This document shows, one piece after another, positions 9,005 to 17,803 of a stretch of 33,476 bases of DNA (its first letter is position 1; every line of letters starts with the position of its first letter). The notes below the pieces were generated by a model, which saw only the letters and a list, made by a program, of their open reading frames with translations, was not told the origin of the DNA and did no database searches. The position numbers and the translations under genes are program-made. This DNA is from JBOHHM01 sp050725495. Lineage in GTDB: Bacteria; Pseudomonadota; Gammaproteobacteria; Burkholderiales; Burkholderiaceae_C. The DNA is taken from the NCBI GenBank assembly GCA_050725495.1, contig JBOHHM010000184.1, positions 1 through 33,476 on the forward strand, given 5' to 3'.

Positions 9005-10585
9005 ATGAGCCAATCGTCATCCACCTGGGGCCCGTTGCGCCATTTGCCATTTCGCGGACTCTGGAGCGGAGGCGGCATCTATTTCATCGGCAACGCCATG
9101 CAGACCATGGCGGCGGCATGGCTGATGGTCGAGCTGACCGGTTCGTCGTTTCTCGCTGCGCTGGTACAGACGGCGGTGTTCTTGCCGATGTTCCTGCTGT
9201 CGCTGCCGGCGGGCGTGCTGGCCGATACCACCGACCGGCGTCGCCTGATCATCGGGGCCTTGATCGCCCAGGTGGCGGCCGTGTTGTTGCTGACAGCGCT
9301 CGTGTTCACCGGCCTGGCCGGGCCGGCAACGCTGCTGTTCTTCACCTTCGCGTCGGGATGCTGCACGGCACTTCTTTCGCCTGCGTGGAACTCCGCGGTT
9401 TCTGACACGATCCCGCGCGAGGAACTGCCGCAGGCCATCACCGCGGTGGCCATCGCCTACAACGGTGCGCGGGCCCTCGGTCCGGCGCTGGCGGGCCTGG
9501 TATTTGCCCGTCTCGGTGGCGGATGGGTCTTTGCGATCGCCGTGGCCAGCACGCTCACGATGATGCAGGCGATCCGGCGCTGGCCCCCGAAACCGCATTC
9601 GCCCTCCAGGCTGCCGGCCGAGCGGCTGTGGGGCGGCACCCTCAGCGGACTGCGGTTCGCCCGTCATTCACGCATCGTGCTGGCCCAGCTCGTTCGCACC
9701 ATGGCCTACAGCGGTGCCGGCTCGGCCCTCTGGGCGCTGCTGCCGCTGATCGGCCAACGCCAGCTCGGCCTGGGCGCGCAAGGTTTCGGCGTGCTGATGG
9801 GCTGCCTCGGGACCGGCGCCGTGGCAGCCGGGCTCGTGATCGGCCGCGTGCGGGCCCGCATCGGCCTGGATGCCCTGGTCGGTGGCGGTTGCGTCGTGTT
9901 CGCCATCGTGATGCTGGTCGCCGCGCTGTCGAGCTGGCCGGCACTGGTCTATCTCGCACTGGTGGTCGGCGGAGCCGCCTGGCTGGCCGTGATGTCGACC
10001 TTCAACACCGCGACCCAGACCAGCGCGCCGCCCTGGGTGCGCTCGCGCGCGACCGCCCTGCACACCTTGAGCGCCCTGGGTTCGTTTGCGATCGGCTCGG
10101 CATTCTGGGGCGCGATCTCAGGCGTCGCGGGCCTGCCTGCAGCGTTGTGCGCCGCGGCCGTCTGCATGGCCGCCGGCCTGCTGCTGGCCCGCCCGTTCCC
10201 GCTGCGCATGGGCGCGGCGCACGAGGTGACGCAGGCCACGCCCTGGAAAGACCTCTTCGTTGTCGCCGAGCCGAACCCCGAAGCCGGTCCGGTGGCCGTC
10301 GAAATCGGCTATCGGATCCACGCCGCAGATGCCCAGAGATTCCTGGATGCGGTCAGCCAGTTGCGTGCGCCGCGCCGCCGCGACGGCGCGACCTTCTGGC
10401 GTGTCTACCGCGACCTGGGCGATCCCTCGCGCTATGTCGAGAGATTCATCGTCACCTCCTGGGCCGACTATCTGCATCAGCGCGCGCGCGCGACGCTGGC
10501 CGATCAGAGCCTGGAGGCCGAGGTTCGCGCTTTCCTGCTGCCGGGTGAATCCGCGACGATGCAGCACTACATCGCCGAGCGCTGA
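9005..10585 (+). CDS. MFS transporter (EntS-like, MFS_3 type) with C-terminal ABM-like domain
   Basis: Predicted inner-membrane exporter of the major facilitator superfamily. The protein has about 526 residues from the ATG at 9005; a GTG at 8987 is an in-frame alternative, and neither has a good ribosome-binding site. Residues 20-400 carry about eleven membrane segments. The loop GVLADTTDRRRL is the MFS signature after the second segment. After the membrane part (PFPLRMG) a soluble tail of about 110 residues follows, with VEIGYRIHAADAQRFL, FWRVYRDLGDP and ERFIVTSWADYLHQRAR. This resembles the ferredoxin-like antibiotic-biosynthesis-monooxygenase fold often seen at the end of MFS_3 proteins. 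It starts 30 bases after the EamA gene, so the two may be cotranscribed. Confidence 0.88.
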   Translation: MSQSSSTWGPLRHLPFRGLWSGGGIYFIGNAMQTMAAAWLMVELTGSSFLAALVQTAVFLPMFLLSLPAGVLADTTDRRRLIIGALIAQVAAVLLLTALVFTGLAGPATLLFFTFASGCCTALLSPAWNSAVSDTIPREELPQAITAVAIAYNGARALGPALAGLVFARLGGGWVFAIAVASTLTMMQAIRRWPPKPHSPSRLPAERLWGGTLSGLRFARHSRIVLAQLVRTMAYSGAGSALWALLPLIGQRQLGLGAQGFGVLMGCLGTGAVAAGLVIGRVRARIGLDALVGGGCVVFAIVMLVAALSSWPALVYLALVVGGAAWLAVMSTFNTATQTSAPPWVRSRATALHTLSALGSFAIGSAFWGAISGVAGLPAALCAAAVCMAAGLLLARPFPLRMGAAHEVTQATPWKDLFVVAEPNPEAGPVAVEIGYRIHAADAQRFLDAVSQLRAPRRRDGATFWRVYRDLGDPSRYVERFIVTSWADYLHQRARATLADQSLEAEVRAFLLPGESATMQHYIAER

Positions 10586-10611
10586 GGCGCCCGGGGCCGA
10601 CCGGCGGGGCG

Positions 10612-12663
<2,052 letters not shown>

Positions 12664-12786
12664 GATCGTTGCTCCTTGCGACTCGGATGCGCGCAGTTTC
12701 GGGCCGCTTGCGGCAACACCGGCGGGGCGCCTTGGTGCCGCCGCTCGGCGCGTCCAGCGCCATGAACCGCGCTTATCGCCAAAACT

Positions 12787-12815
12787 AATATAGTCCTGGG
12801 CCTGTGAATTGCCAA
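12787..12815 (-). promoter_or_regulatory. Sigma70-type promoter of acs
   Basis: On the minus strand TTGGCA (12815-12810) and TATATT (12792-12787) are separated by exactly 17 bases, each matching 5 of 6 consensus positions. This AT-rich patch stands out in a GC-rich gap. Transcription would start near 12780, leaving a 5' leader of about 115 bases before the acs ATG at 12663. Confidence 0.6.
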
Positions 12816-12841
12816 GAAACGCGCCCCAAGGGCGCTGCGAC

Positions 12842-12870
12842 TTGCCTTTGGGCCGTTCGTGACCTAGATT
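12842..12870 (+). promoter_or_regulatory. Candidate promoter of the ACT-domain gene
   Basis: TTGCCT (12842-12847) and TAGATT (12865-12870) are 17 bases apart, each matching 4 of 6 sigma70 positions. A start near 12877 would give a leader of about 26 bases that contains the AAGGAG ribosome-binding site at about 12889. Confidence 0.4.
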
Positions 12871-12902
12871 TTTCTCAGAGCGCAACGGAAGGAGAATTTG
12901 TC

Positions 12903-13325
12903 ATGGATCTTCTGGTGGAACGTGTCGATGTCTGGGCGGCGACCATTGAAGACAGGCCCGGCGGCCTGGCGCAGGTGCTGGAGACGCTGCGCGACGCGGG
13001 GGCAGACCTGCAATCGATCATCGCCCGGCGTGCCCCGGAACAACCCGGCAAGGGCGTCGTGTTCGTCACACCGCTGCAAGGCGACAAGGAAATCCGTGCC
13101 GCCGCACAGGTCGGTTTCAACGTGACCTCCAGCCTTCACTCGGTTCGGGTCATGGGCCGGGACCGGCCGGGCATCGCCGCGCAGTTGACTCAAAAGCTGG
13201 CTGACGGGCGAATCAACCTGCGCGGGTTCACAGCCTCTGTGATCGGCCCACAGTTTGTGGCCTATGTCGCGGTGGACTCGCTCGACGATGCCAACAAGGC
13301 GATAGAAATCCTGCAGCAGGCCTGA
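12903..13325 (+). CDS. ACT domain protein (tandem ACT domains)
   Basis: Small predicted ligand-binding regulatory protein of 140 residues, probably sensing an amino acid. The first ACT-like unit, about residues 8-60, contains ATIEDRPGGLAQVLETLRDAGADLQSI. The second, about 75-138, contains VRVMGRDRPGIAAQLTQKLADGRINLRGFTAS. The DRPG-x(4-6)-L pattern in both halves is the ACT ligand loop. No enzyme domain is attached. The ATG at 12903 has AAGGAG about 8 bases upstream. It is divergent from acs. The enzyme or process it regulates cannot be told; acetate metabolism is only a positional guess. Confidence 0.85.
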   Translation: MDLLVERVDVWAATIEDRPGGLAQVLETLRDAGADLQSIIARRAPEQPGKGVVFVTPLQGDKEIRAAAQVGFNVTSSLHSVRVMGRDRPGIAAQLTQKLADGRINLRGFTASVIGPQFVAYVAVDSLDDANKAIEILQQA

Positions 13326-13369
13326 ACACCCTGTCCGGCGGTGTCGTGGCCCAGGCGCGGCCGGCCAGC

Positions 13370-14491
13370 TCAGGTCCAGCGCAACAGCAGGTCTGTGTCG
13401 CGCTGCTGCACACCTGTGCTGAATCGCTGCCCCTCCCGATTCAGGGTGGCGCGCAGCCAAGCCGCGTCGTCGTCGCTCGCCCGCCGGATCTGAAAACGCT
13501 CAACGCGTATCGGAACCATGGTCAGACCGATGAGACGACGCTCGTGCCCATCGAAACTCGCAAAATACATCAGCCCCAGATCCGGGCGGTAGTCCTCCTC
13601 GCCGCCAATCCCCTCGTAATCGTTCAGAAGGTCGCCGCAGCCATAGAGGATCAGGCGTTCGCGGTACACCTCGATGCCCTTGACATGGTGAGAGGAGTGC
13701 CCGAAGACGACATCGACGGCACCCGAATCAATCAGGCGCCGGGCAAAGCTGCGCTGCTCGGCGGGCACCTCAAACCCCCAGTTGCCACCCCAATGGATCG
13801 ACACGACGACGATGTCATCGTCGCGCCGGACTGCAGCCACCCTGGCGGCCAGCGCTTGCGCCGCCTGCGCAGAGAAATCGGACACGCGCGAGATGCCAGA
13901 GCGCTCGGCCGTGGCCTCCCAGGAAGGAAGGACTCCGCTGCTGTCGCTGGCAGTCGCGAACACGAGAACCCGCCCCAGGCCGGGCACCTCAAGGCAGGCC
14001 GGCGCCTCGGCCTCGGCCTGGTTCAATCCCGCGCCGGCGGTGCGCAGCCCGGCATGATGGAGTGCGGCCAGCGTGTCGCCCAGGCCGGCGTAGCCCCAAT
14101 CGAGCACGTGGTTGTTGGCCAGTACGCAACAGTCCAGCGCGGCAGCCGTCAGGCAGGGCACATTGGCCGGATGCATGCGGTAGTGAATGCCCTTGGCCGG
14201 CCAGGGCTCACCCCGCGCCGTGACGGCGGTCTCCAGGTTGACGATGCGGGCCTGCGGCTGCAAGCGCTGCAGCTCGTTCAGGGCGTCGCCCCAGACATAG
14301 TCCCAGCCGACCGGCCTGGCGATGGGACCACAGTGGCGTTCGGCCAGCCTGACGTAATCGCGCGCGGACTTGACGAACGATTCGAACAATTGCGGGTGGA
14401 CGGGATGAGGCAGGATCTGGTCGATGCCGCGGCCACACATCACATCGCCCGCCAGGAACAGGGTCATTGCTGGCATCTCGGTCTCACCCAT
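13370..14491 (-). CDS. CapA family protein (calcineurin-like metallophosphatase fold)
   Basis: Belongs to the CapA/PgsA family, related to poly-gamma-glutamate synthesis protein CapA but often of unknown role outside Bacillus. The 373 residues show the metal-site blocks in order: LFLAGDVMCGRGID near the start, IVNLETAVT, VLANNHVLDWGYAGL, VVVSIHWGGNWGFE and VVFGHSSHHVKGIEVY. No signal peptide or membrane segment is visible, unlike membrane-anchored CapA. In-frame ATGs at 14491, 14476 and 14467 are all possible, and 14476 has GGTGAG in front of it. No capB or capC is nearby, so polyglutamate synthesis is not supported by context. It lies 85 bases downstream of the SDR gene on the same strand. 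Confidence 0.85.
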   Translation of the reverse strand: MGETEMPAMTLFLAGDVMCGRGIDQILPHPVHPQLFESFVKSARDYVRLAERHCGPIARPVGWDYVWGDALNELQRLQPQARIVNLETAVTARGEPWPAKGIHYRMHPANVPCLTAAALDCCVLANNHVLDWGYAGLGDTLAALHHAGLRTAGAGLNQAEAEAPACLEVPGLGRVLVFATASDSSGVLPSWEATAERSGISRVSDFSAQAAQALAARVAAVRRDDDIVVVSIHWGGNWGFEVPAEQRSFARRLIDSGAVDVVFGHSSHHVKGIEVYRERLILYGCGDLLNDYEGIGGEEDYRPDLGLMYFASFDGHERRLIGLTMVPIRVERFQIRRASDDDAAWLRATLNREGQRFSTGVQQRDTDLLLRWT

Positions 14492-14576
14492 GACAGTCTT
14501 CAAGCGCCCGAGGGTCCGGCCTCGGGCGAATCCACCCGAGCAATATCCTATGACGCGCGGCGCGCGTCAACCGCCT

Positions 14577-15371
14577 TCAATAGGTGCCCGGATACGCCCC
14601 GCCATCGGCGAGGATGTTCTGCCCCGTGATGTAGGCCGCGTGCACGCTGCACAGAAAGGCGCAGATGGCGCCGAACTCTTCGGCCGTGCCGTAGCGCTGG
14701 GCCGGAATGGTCTTCTTGCGGTTTTCCCAAACGCTGTCGAAGTCCTGGCCCGACTTCCTGGCCGCGCCCTGCATCGTGCCCTTGAGACGCTCGGTATCGA
14801 ACGCGCCGGGCAGCAGGTTGTTGATCGTGACGCCTTGCGCGGCCAGTTTGCTGCGCGCCAGACCGGCGACGAAGCCCGTGAGGCCGCTGCGTGCGCCGTT
14901 GGAAAGGCCCAGGATGTCGATCGGCGCCTTCACCGCGCTGGAGGTGATGTTGACGATGCGGCCAAAGCCGCGCGCCGCCATGCCGTCGGCCGTGGCCTTG
15001 ATGAGCTCGATCGGGGTCAGCATGTTGGCGTCCACGGCCCGGATCCAGGCCTCGCGGTCCCAGTCGCGAAAGTCGCCCGGCGGCGGGCCACCAGCGTTGG
15101 TGACGACGATGTCGAAGTCCTGGCGCTGCGCGAAGACCGCCGCGCGGCCTTCGGCGGTCGTGATGTCGGCTGCTACAAACTGGACGGTGGCGCTGGCGGG
15201 TCGGGCGCTGTCTGCCATTAATTTTGCAGCAGCCGCCTGCAGCGCCTCGGCGCCCCGCGCCACGATCAGCAGGTTCGCGCCCTCGCGCACCAGGGCCTGG
15301 GCGCAGCCCAGGCCCAGCCCCTTGCTCGCGCCGCACACCAGCGCCCATTTGCCTGCAATACCCAAATCCAT
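14577..15371 (-). CDS. Atypical short-chain dehydrogenase/reductase without the catalytic Tyr-Lys pair
   Basis: A 264-residue SDR-fold protein, similar overall to 3-oxoacyl-ACP reductases. The cofactor loop is GASKGLGLG (about 14-22), followed by ADITTAEG and VTNAGGPPPGDF (the NAG motif region). The Ser block ITSSAVKAP is present. The YxxxK site is replaced: the aligned stretch reads LGLSNGARSGLTGF, so Tyr becomes Ser and Lys becomes Arg. A conserved subgroup of such proteins (BKR_like_SDR_like in CDD) is known, so this is unlikely to be a sequencing error. Function is unknown; it may use another mechanism or bind without catalysis. The ATG at 15371 faces the divergent SH3 gene at 15432. Confidence 0.9.
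   Translation of the reverse strand: MDLGIAGKWALVCGASKGLGLGCAQALVREGANLLIVARGAEALQAAAAKLMADSARPASATVQFVAADITTAEGRAAVFAQRQDFDIVVTNAGGPPPGDFRDWDREAWIRAVDANMLTPIELIKATADGMAARGFGRIVNITSSAVKAPIDILGLSNGARSGLTGFVAGLARSKLAAQGVTINNLLPGAFDTERLKGTMQGAARKSGQDFDSVWENRKKTIPAQRYGTAEEFGAICAFLCSVHAAYITGQNILADGGAYPGTY
15214..15230. repeat. 17-bp AT-cored inverted repeat, diverged copy 3 (inside the SDR gene)
   Basis: GCCATTAATTTTGCAGC deviates from GCTAY-N7-RTAGC in both arms but keeps the AT core and the trailing AGCC-GCCTGC flank seen at copies 6 and 7. Read on the gene strand it encodes Q-A-A-A-A-K-L-M-A in the same phase as those copies. Confidence 0.45.
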
Positions 15372-15431
15372 AACAATCCCCCAGCTCGCATGTCACTGAA
15401 TGCAGGGATGATACCCAGGAAGAGCTGGTCA

Positions 15432-16004
15432 ATGAGATGGATCGTGTTGGGCGCGCTGACCGCCTGCATCAGCGTGGCCCAGGCCGAGTCCGTCATGGTC
15501 AGGCGGCCTGCCGAACTGCGCCAAATGCCGGGCGACGGCTCACGCAACCTCGCGGCGCTGCCAGCCCAGACCCCGGTCACGCGCCTGGGCGAGCGCCAGG
15601 GCCCCTGGGTGCAGGTGCGCACGCCCCAGGGCTTGACCGGCTGGCTTCACATGTTTGACATCGTGCTGCCAGGCGGCTCGTCGGCCCAGGGTGGCAAGCT
15701 GGCCACGGGCGCCTTGCGCAGTCTGAGCAGCCTGCTCAACAAGGGCAGCACCCAGGCGCCGGCGCGCGCCACGGCCACCTCCACCCTCGGCATTCGCGGC
15801 CTGGGGGACGAAGACCTGGCCCAGGCCCAGCCCAACCTCGGCGCGGTCGGGCAAGTGCAAGCCTGGCGGCTGGACGCCGAGCAGGCGCGCCAGTTTGCAG
15901 CCAGCGCCAGCCTGGCCAGCCAGGCCGTAGAGCCCCTGCCCGAGCCCCCCGCGCCGCGTGCGCAGCGCGGCAGTTCGTCCCCCCATCCGGACATGCAGCC
16001 ATGA
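15432..16004 (+). CDS. Secreted SH3-domain protein
   Basis: A 190-residue exported protein. The N-terminus (MRWIVLGALTACISVAQA, then ES) is a classical signal peptide with likely cleavage after AQA. Residues 25-85 resemble a bacterial SH3b domain (RRPAELRQMPGDGS, LPAQTPVTRLGERQGPWVQVRT, GLTGWLHM), the usual pattern for wall- or peptide-binding modules. The rest is low-complexity and rich in Ala, Gln and Pro. The ATG at 15432 has AGGAAGAG 7 bases upstream and is preferred over 15390. The stop overlaps the next start as ATGA, so it is coupled to the M48-like gene; I recall the two families as frequent neighbours in related bacteria. Confidence 0.8.
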   Translation: MRWIVLGALTACISVAQAESVMVRRPAELRQMPGDGSRNLAALPAQTPVTRLGERQGPWVQVRTPQGLTGWLHMFDIVLPGGSSAQGGKLATGALRSLSSLLNKGSTQAPARATATSTLGIRGLGDEDLAQAQPNLGAVGQVQAWRLDAEQARQFAASASLASQAVEPLPEPPAPRAQRGSSSPHPDMQP

Positions 16005-16645
16005 GTTCGTTCTTTCTCTCACGCGGCTGGGCCGGGACCTGGCACACACTCGCGCTGCTGGCCTTGCTCGGCGGCATGGGCCCGGCACGGGGCCAGGACG
16101 CGGCCAAGGCCCTCCACCTGTTCCAGTCCTTGCTGCGCCCCGCCCCCGCGGCCCGCAGCGTGCCCGCCGCGCGCACGGGCGACCTCATTGAGCTGCTGTC
16201 GCAGTCGCTGGACCAGATCGACGAGCCACGCGAAATCGAGATCGGCCGCCAGTTGTCGGCCGTGCTGCTGGGCAGCAAGCCGCTGCACCCCGACCTCGCG
16301 CTGCAGCGCTACCTCAACCCGCTGGGACGCTGGATCAGCCTGCAGTCCGCGCGGCCCGAGCTGCCCTGGACTTTCGCCGTGCTTGACGATCCGGGCTTCA
16401 ATGCGGTCGCCGCGCCAGACAACCCCCTGTTCGCCCTGTCGCTGAGCACCCACCCGCCGGCCCAGCAGCGCCTGGACCAGCTGGAGCAGGCCATGGGCAG
16501 GCGGCTCGATGGCCTGGCGCTCCAGCCCCCAGTGACCGTGGCCCAGCGGCTGGAGCGCTTGACGGCCGCCAGCCGGGCCAAGGCGGGGCCGGGCGCCGCG
16601 CAGACAGCGCCAGGGTTGCGCAGCCCATTCGGGCCGAAGGACTGA
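16001..16645 (+). CDS. M48-like secreted protein lacking the catalytic core (in-frame internal deletion)
   Basis: A 214-residue exported protein with a signal-peptide-like N-terminus (about residues 12-31, ending in GPARGQ). It starts like a BepA/LoiP-type M48 metallopeptidase: EIEIGRQLSAVLLG, YLNPLGRWI, then FAVLDDPGFNAVAAP. In intact members this is followed by GG-x-V, the HExxH zinc site and a downstream Glu ligand. Here it jumps directly to PLFALSLSTHPPAQQRLDQL, which matches the C-terminal end of the family. No HExxH is present. The junction is near 16416-16426 and the frame is kept. It may be a recent deletion, an assembly collapse or a non-catalytic derivative. It overlaps the SH3 gene by four bases. 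Confidence 0.65.
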   Translation: MSSFFLSRGWAGTWHTLALLALLGGMGPARGQDAAKALHLFQSLLRPAPAARSVPAARTGDLIELLSQSLDQIDEPREIEIGRQLSAVLLGSKPLHPDLALQRYLNPLGRWISLQSARPELPWTFAVLDDPGFNAVAAPDNPLFALSLSTHPPAQQRLDQLEQAMGRRLDGLALQPPVTVAQRLERLTAASRAKAGPGAAQTAPGLRSPFGPKD

Positions 16646-16657
16646 AGTAGCGCGAGG

Positions 16658-16685
16658 CGGGATTCTTCGCTTCGCTCAGAATGAC
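16658..16685. repeat. Short intergenic hairpin repeat (ATTCT...AGAATGAC type)
   Basis: ATTCT (16662-16666) and AGAAT (16678-16682) form a short stem around TCGCTTCGCTC, followed by GAC. The complementary-strand reading GTCATTCTGAGCGAAGCG is, from memory, a common dispersed motif in many bacterial genomes. It shares the GTCATT end with the double-hairpin unit at 1092-1168. Confidence 0.5.
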
Positions 16686-16737
16686 AGCATGGGTGGTGCC
16701 GACAGCATGGGTGGTGCTGATGGCGTGGGTGGTGTCG
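16684..16737. repeat. Tandem repeat, three 18-bp units
   Basis: Three adjacent 18-base units start at 16684, 16702 and 16720. The first two are ACAGCATGGGTGGTGCCG and ACAGCATGGGTGGTGCTG; the third has diverged further. The array sits between the convergent M48-like and EamA genes, directly after the hairpin repeat. Confidence 0.8.
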
Positions 16738-16763
16738 CCTCCTGGGGGCAAGCCACGGAGCGG
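16737..16763 (-). repeat. Possible copy of the PLRG-LPP type GC-rich repeat
   Basis: On the minus strand this stretch reads CCGCTCCGTGGCTTGCCCCC followed by AGGAGGC. It resembles the repeat in the DUF58 gene start (CCGCTGCGCGGGTCGCTGCC followed by CCCCGAGG). The similarity is visible by eye but gapped, so membership is tentative. Confidence 0.35.
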
Positions 16764-16777
16764 CGCCGTCAAGCCCC

Positions 16778-17731
16778 TCAAGACGACGGCTTGCGGCCCA
16801 TGCGGGTGAACACAAAAATTCCGGCGATCACCAGCACGGTGCCGGCCGCCACCCAGGCGGTGAAGGGCTCGCCCAGGATCAGCACCCCCATCAGAATGGT
16901 CGACATCGGGCCGACCATGCCGGTCTGGGCCGCCAGGCCGGCGCCGATGCGCTCGATCGCCATCATGACCATCAGCACCGGCACCGCCGTGCACAGGGTG
17001 GCATTGAGCACCGACAGCCAGACCACCTCGGGCGCGACCGCCGCGGCGCCCAAGGGGCGCAGCAGCACAAACTGCGCAATGCAGCACAGGCAGGCCACGC
17101 TGGTGGCCAGCCCGACCAGCCGCAGCGAGCCCAGGCGCCGCACCATCTCGCCGCTGTAGACCAGGTACAGGGCATAGCTGATGGCGCTGAGCAGGACCAG
17201 CAGCGCGCCCCAGGCGGCGTCACTGCCCTGCAAGTTGATCTCATGCCCAAACACCAGCACCACGCCGCAGTAGCTGATGGCCATGCCCACGATTTGCGCC
17301 TTGGTGATGCGCCTGCCATACATCAGCCAGCCCAGCAGCAGCACCAGGGTGGGGTTGAGGTAGAGGATCAGCCGCTCCAGCGATGCGCTGATGTACTGCA
17401 GGCCTGCGAAGTCCAGAAAACTGGCCAGGTAATAGCCCGTGATGCCGAGCCAGAGCAGGCCCAGCCAGTCGCGGCGCGTCAATGCCGGCTGGCTGCGGCT
17501 GGACCACCAGGCCATCGCCGCGAAGATCGGCAGCGCAAACAGCATGCGGTACATGATGAGCGTGACCGCATCGACGCCGTAGCGGTAGGCCAGCTTGACG
17601 ATGATCGCCTTGCCGCTGAAGGCGATGGCGCTGAAGATGGCGAGCAGCAAACCTGGCGCTATGTTTTTGGTAGCACCTGACGACCTGGTGGCACGGGCTG
17701 CAGCGTTGTTTTTCTCTGGAATGGAGCTCAA
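16778..17731 (-). CDS. EamA/DMT family transporter
   Basis: Second drug/metabolite transporter of the window, 317 residues with about ten membrane segments in two EamA repeats. The first repeat has LLLAIFSAIAFSGKAIIVKL, YRMLFALPIF and ASFLDFAGLQYISASLERLI. The second has GALLVLLSAISYALYLVYSG and GPMSTILMGVLILGEPFTAW. The start must be the TTG at 17731 or an internal codon: a TGA lies four codons upstream in frame and the first in-frame ATG is far inside the protein. A 17-bp inverted repeat (17658-17674) forms part of the N-terminal tail (SGATKNIAP) just before the first membrane segment, so the cytoplasmic tail may have been extended by it. It lies 72 bases downstream of the DUF3422 gene. Confidence 0.88.
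   Translation of the reverse strand: MSSIPEKNNAAARATRSSGATKNIAPGLLLAIFSAIAFSGKAIIVKLAYRYGVDAVTLIMYRMLFALPIFAAMAWWSSRSQPALTRRDWLGLLWLGITGYYLASFLDFAGLQYISASLERLILYLNPTLVLLLGWLMYGRRITKAQIVGMAISYCGVVLVFGHEINLQGSDAAWGALLVLLSAISYALYLVYSGEMVRRLGSLRLVGLATSVACLCCIAQFVLLRPLGAAAVAPEVVWLSVLNATLCTAVPVLMVMMAIERIGAGLAAQTGMVGPMSTILMGVLILGEPFTAWVAAGTVLVIAGIFVFTRMGRKPSS
17658..17674. repeat. 17-bp AT-cored inverted repeat, copy 4 (inside the EamA gene)
   Basis: GCTATGTTTTTGGTAGC has arms that pair with one G-T wobble. On the gene strand it reads GCT ACC AAA AAC ATA GC, the same codon phase as the copies in lolD and tatD. Confidence 0.7.
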
Positions 17732-17803
17732 TCGCGACTTTCAGAAGCCGGCCGCCAGGCCGTCGCGCCGATCGACGCGAAGAGGCAAAGGCAGCAAAGC
17801 ATC

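Noticed and set aside
12804..12902. Upstream extension of the ACT-domain protein
   Set aside because: The ATG at 12903 has a strong AAGGAG site; the extension encodes no conserved residues and overlaps the predicted promoter.
13370..14491. CapA as a sign of a capsule or poly-gamma-glutamate locus
   Set aside because: No capB, capC or export gene is nearby and the protein has no membrane anchor.
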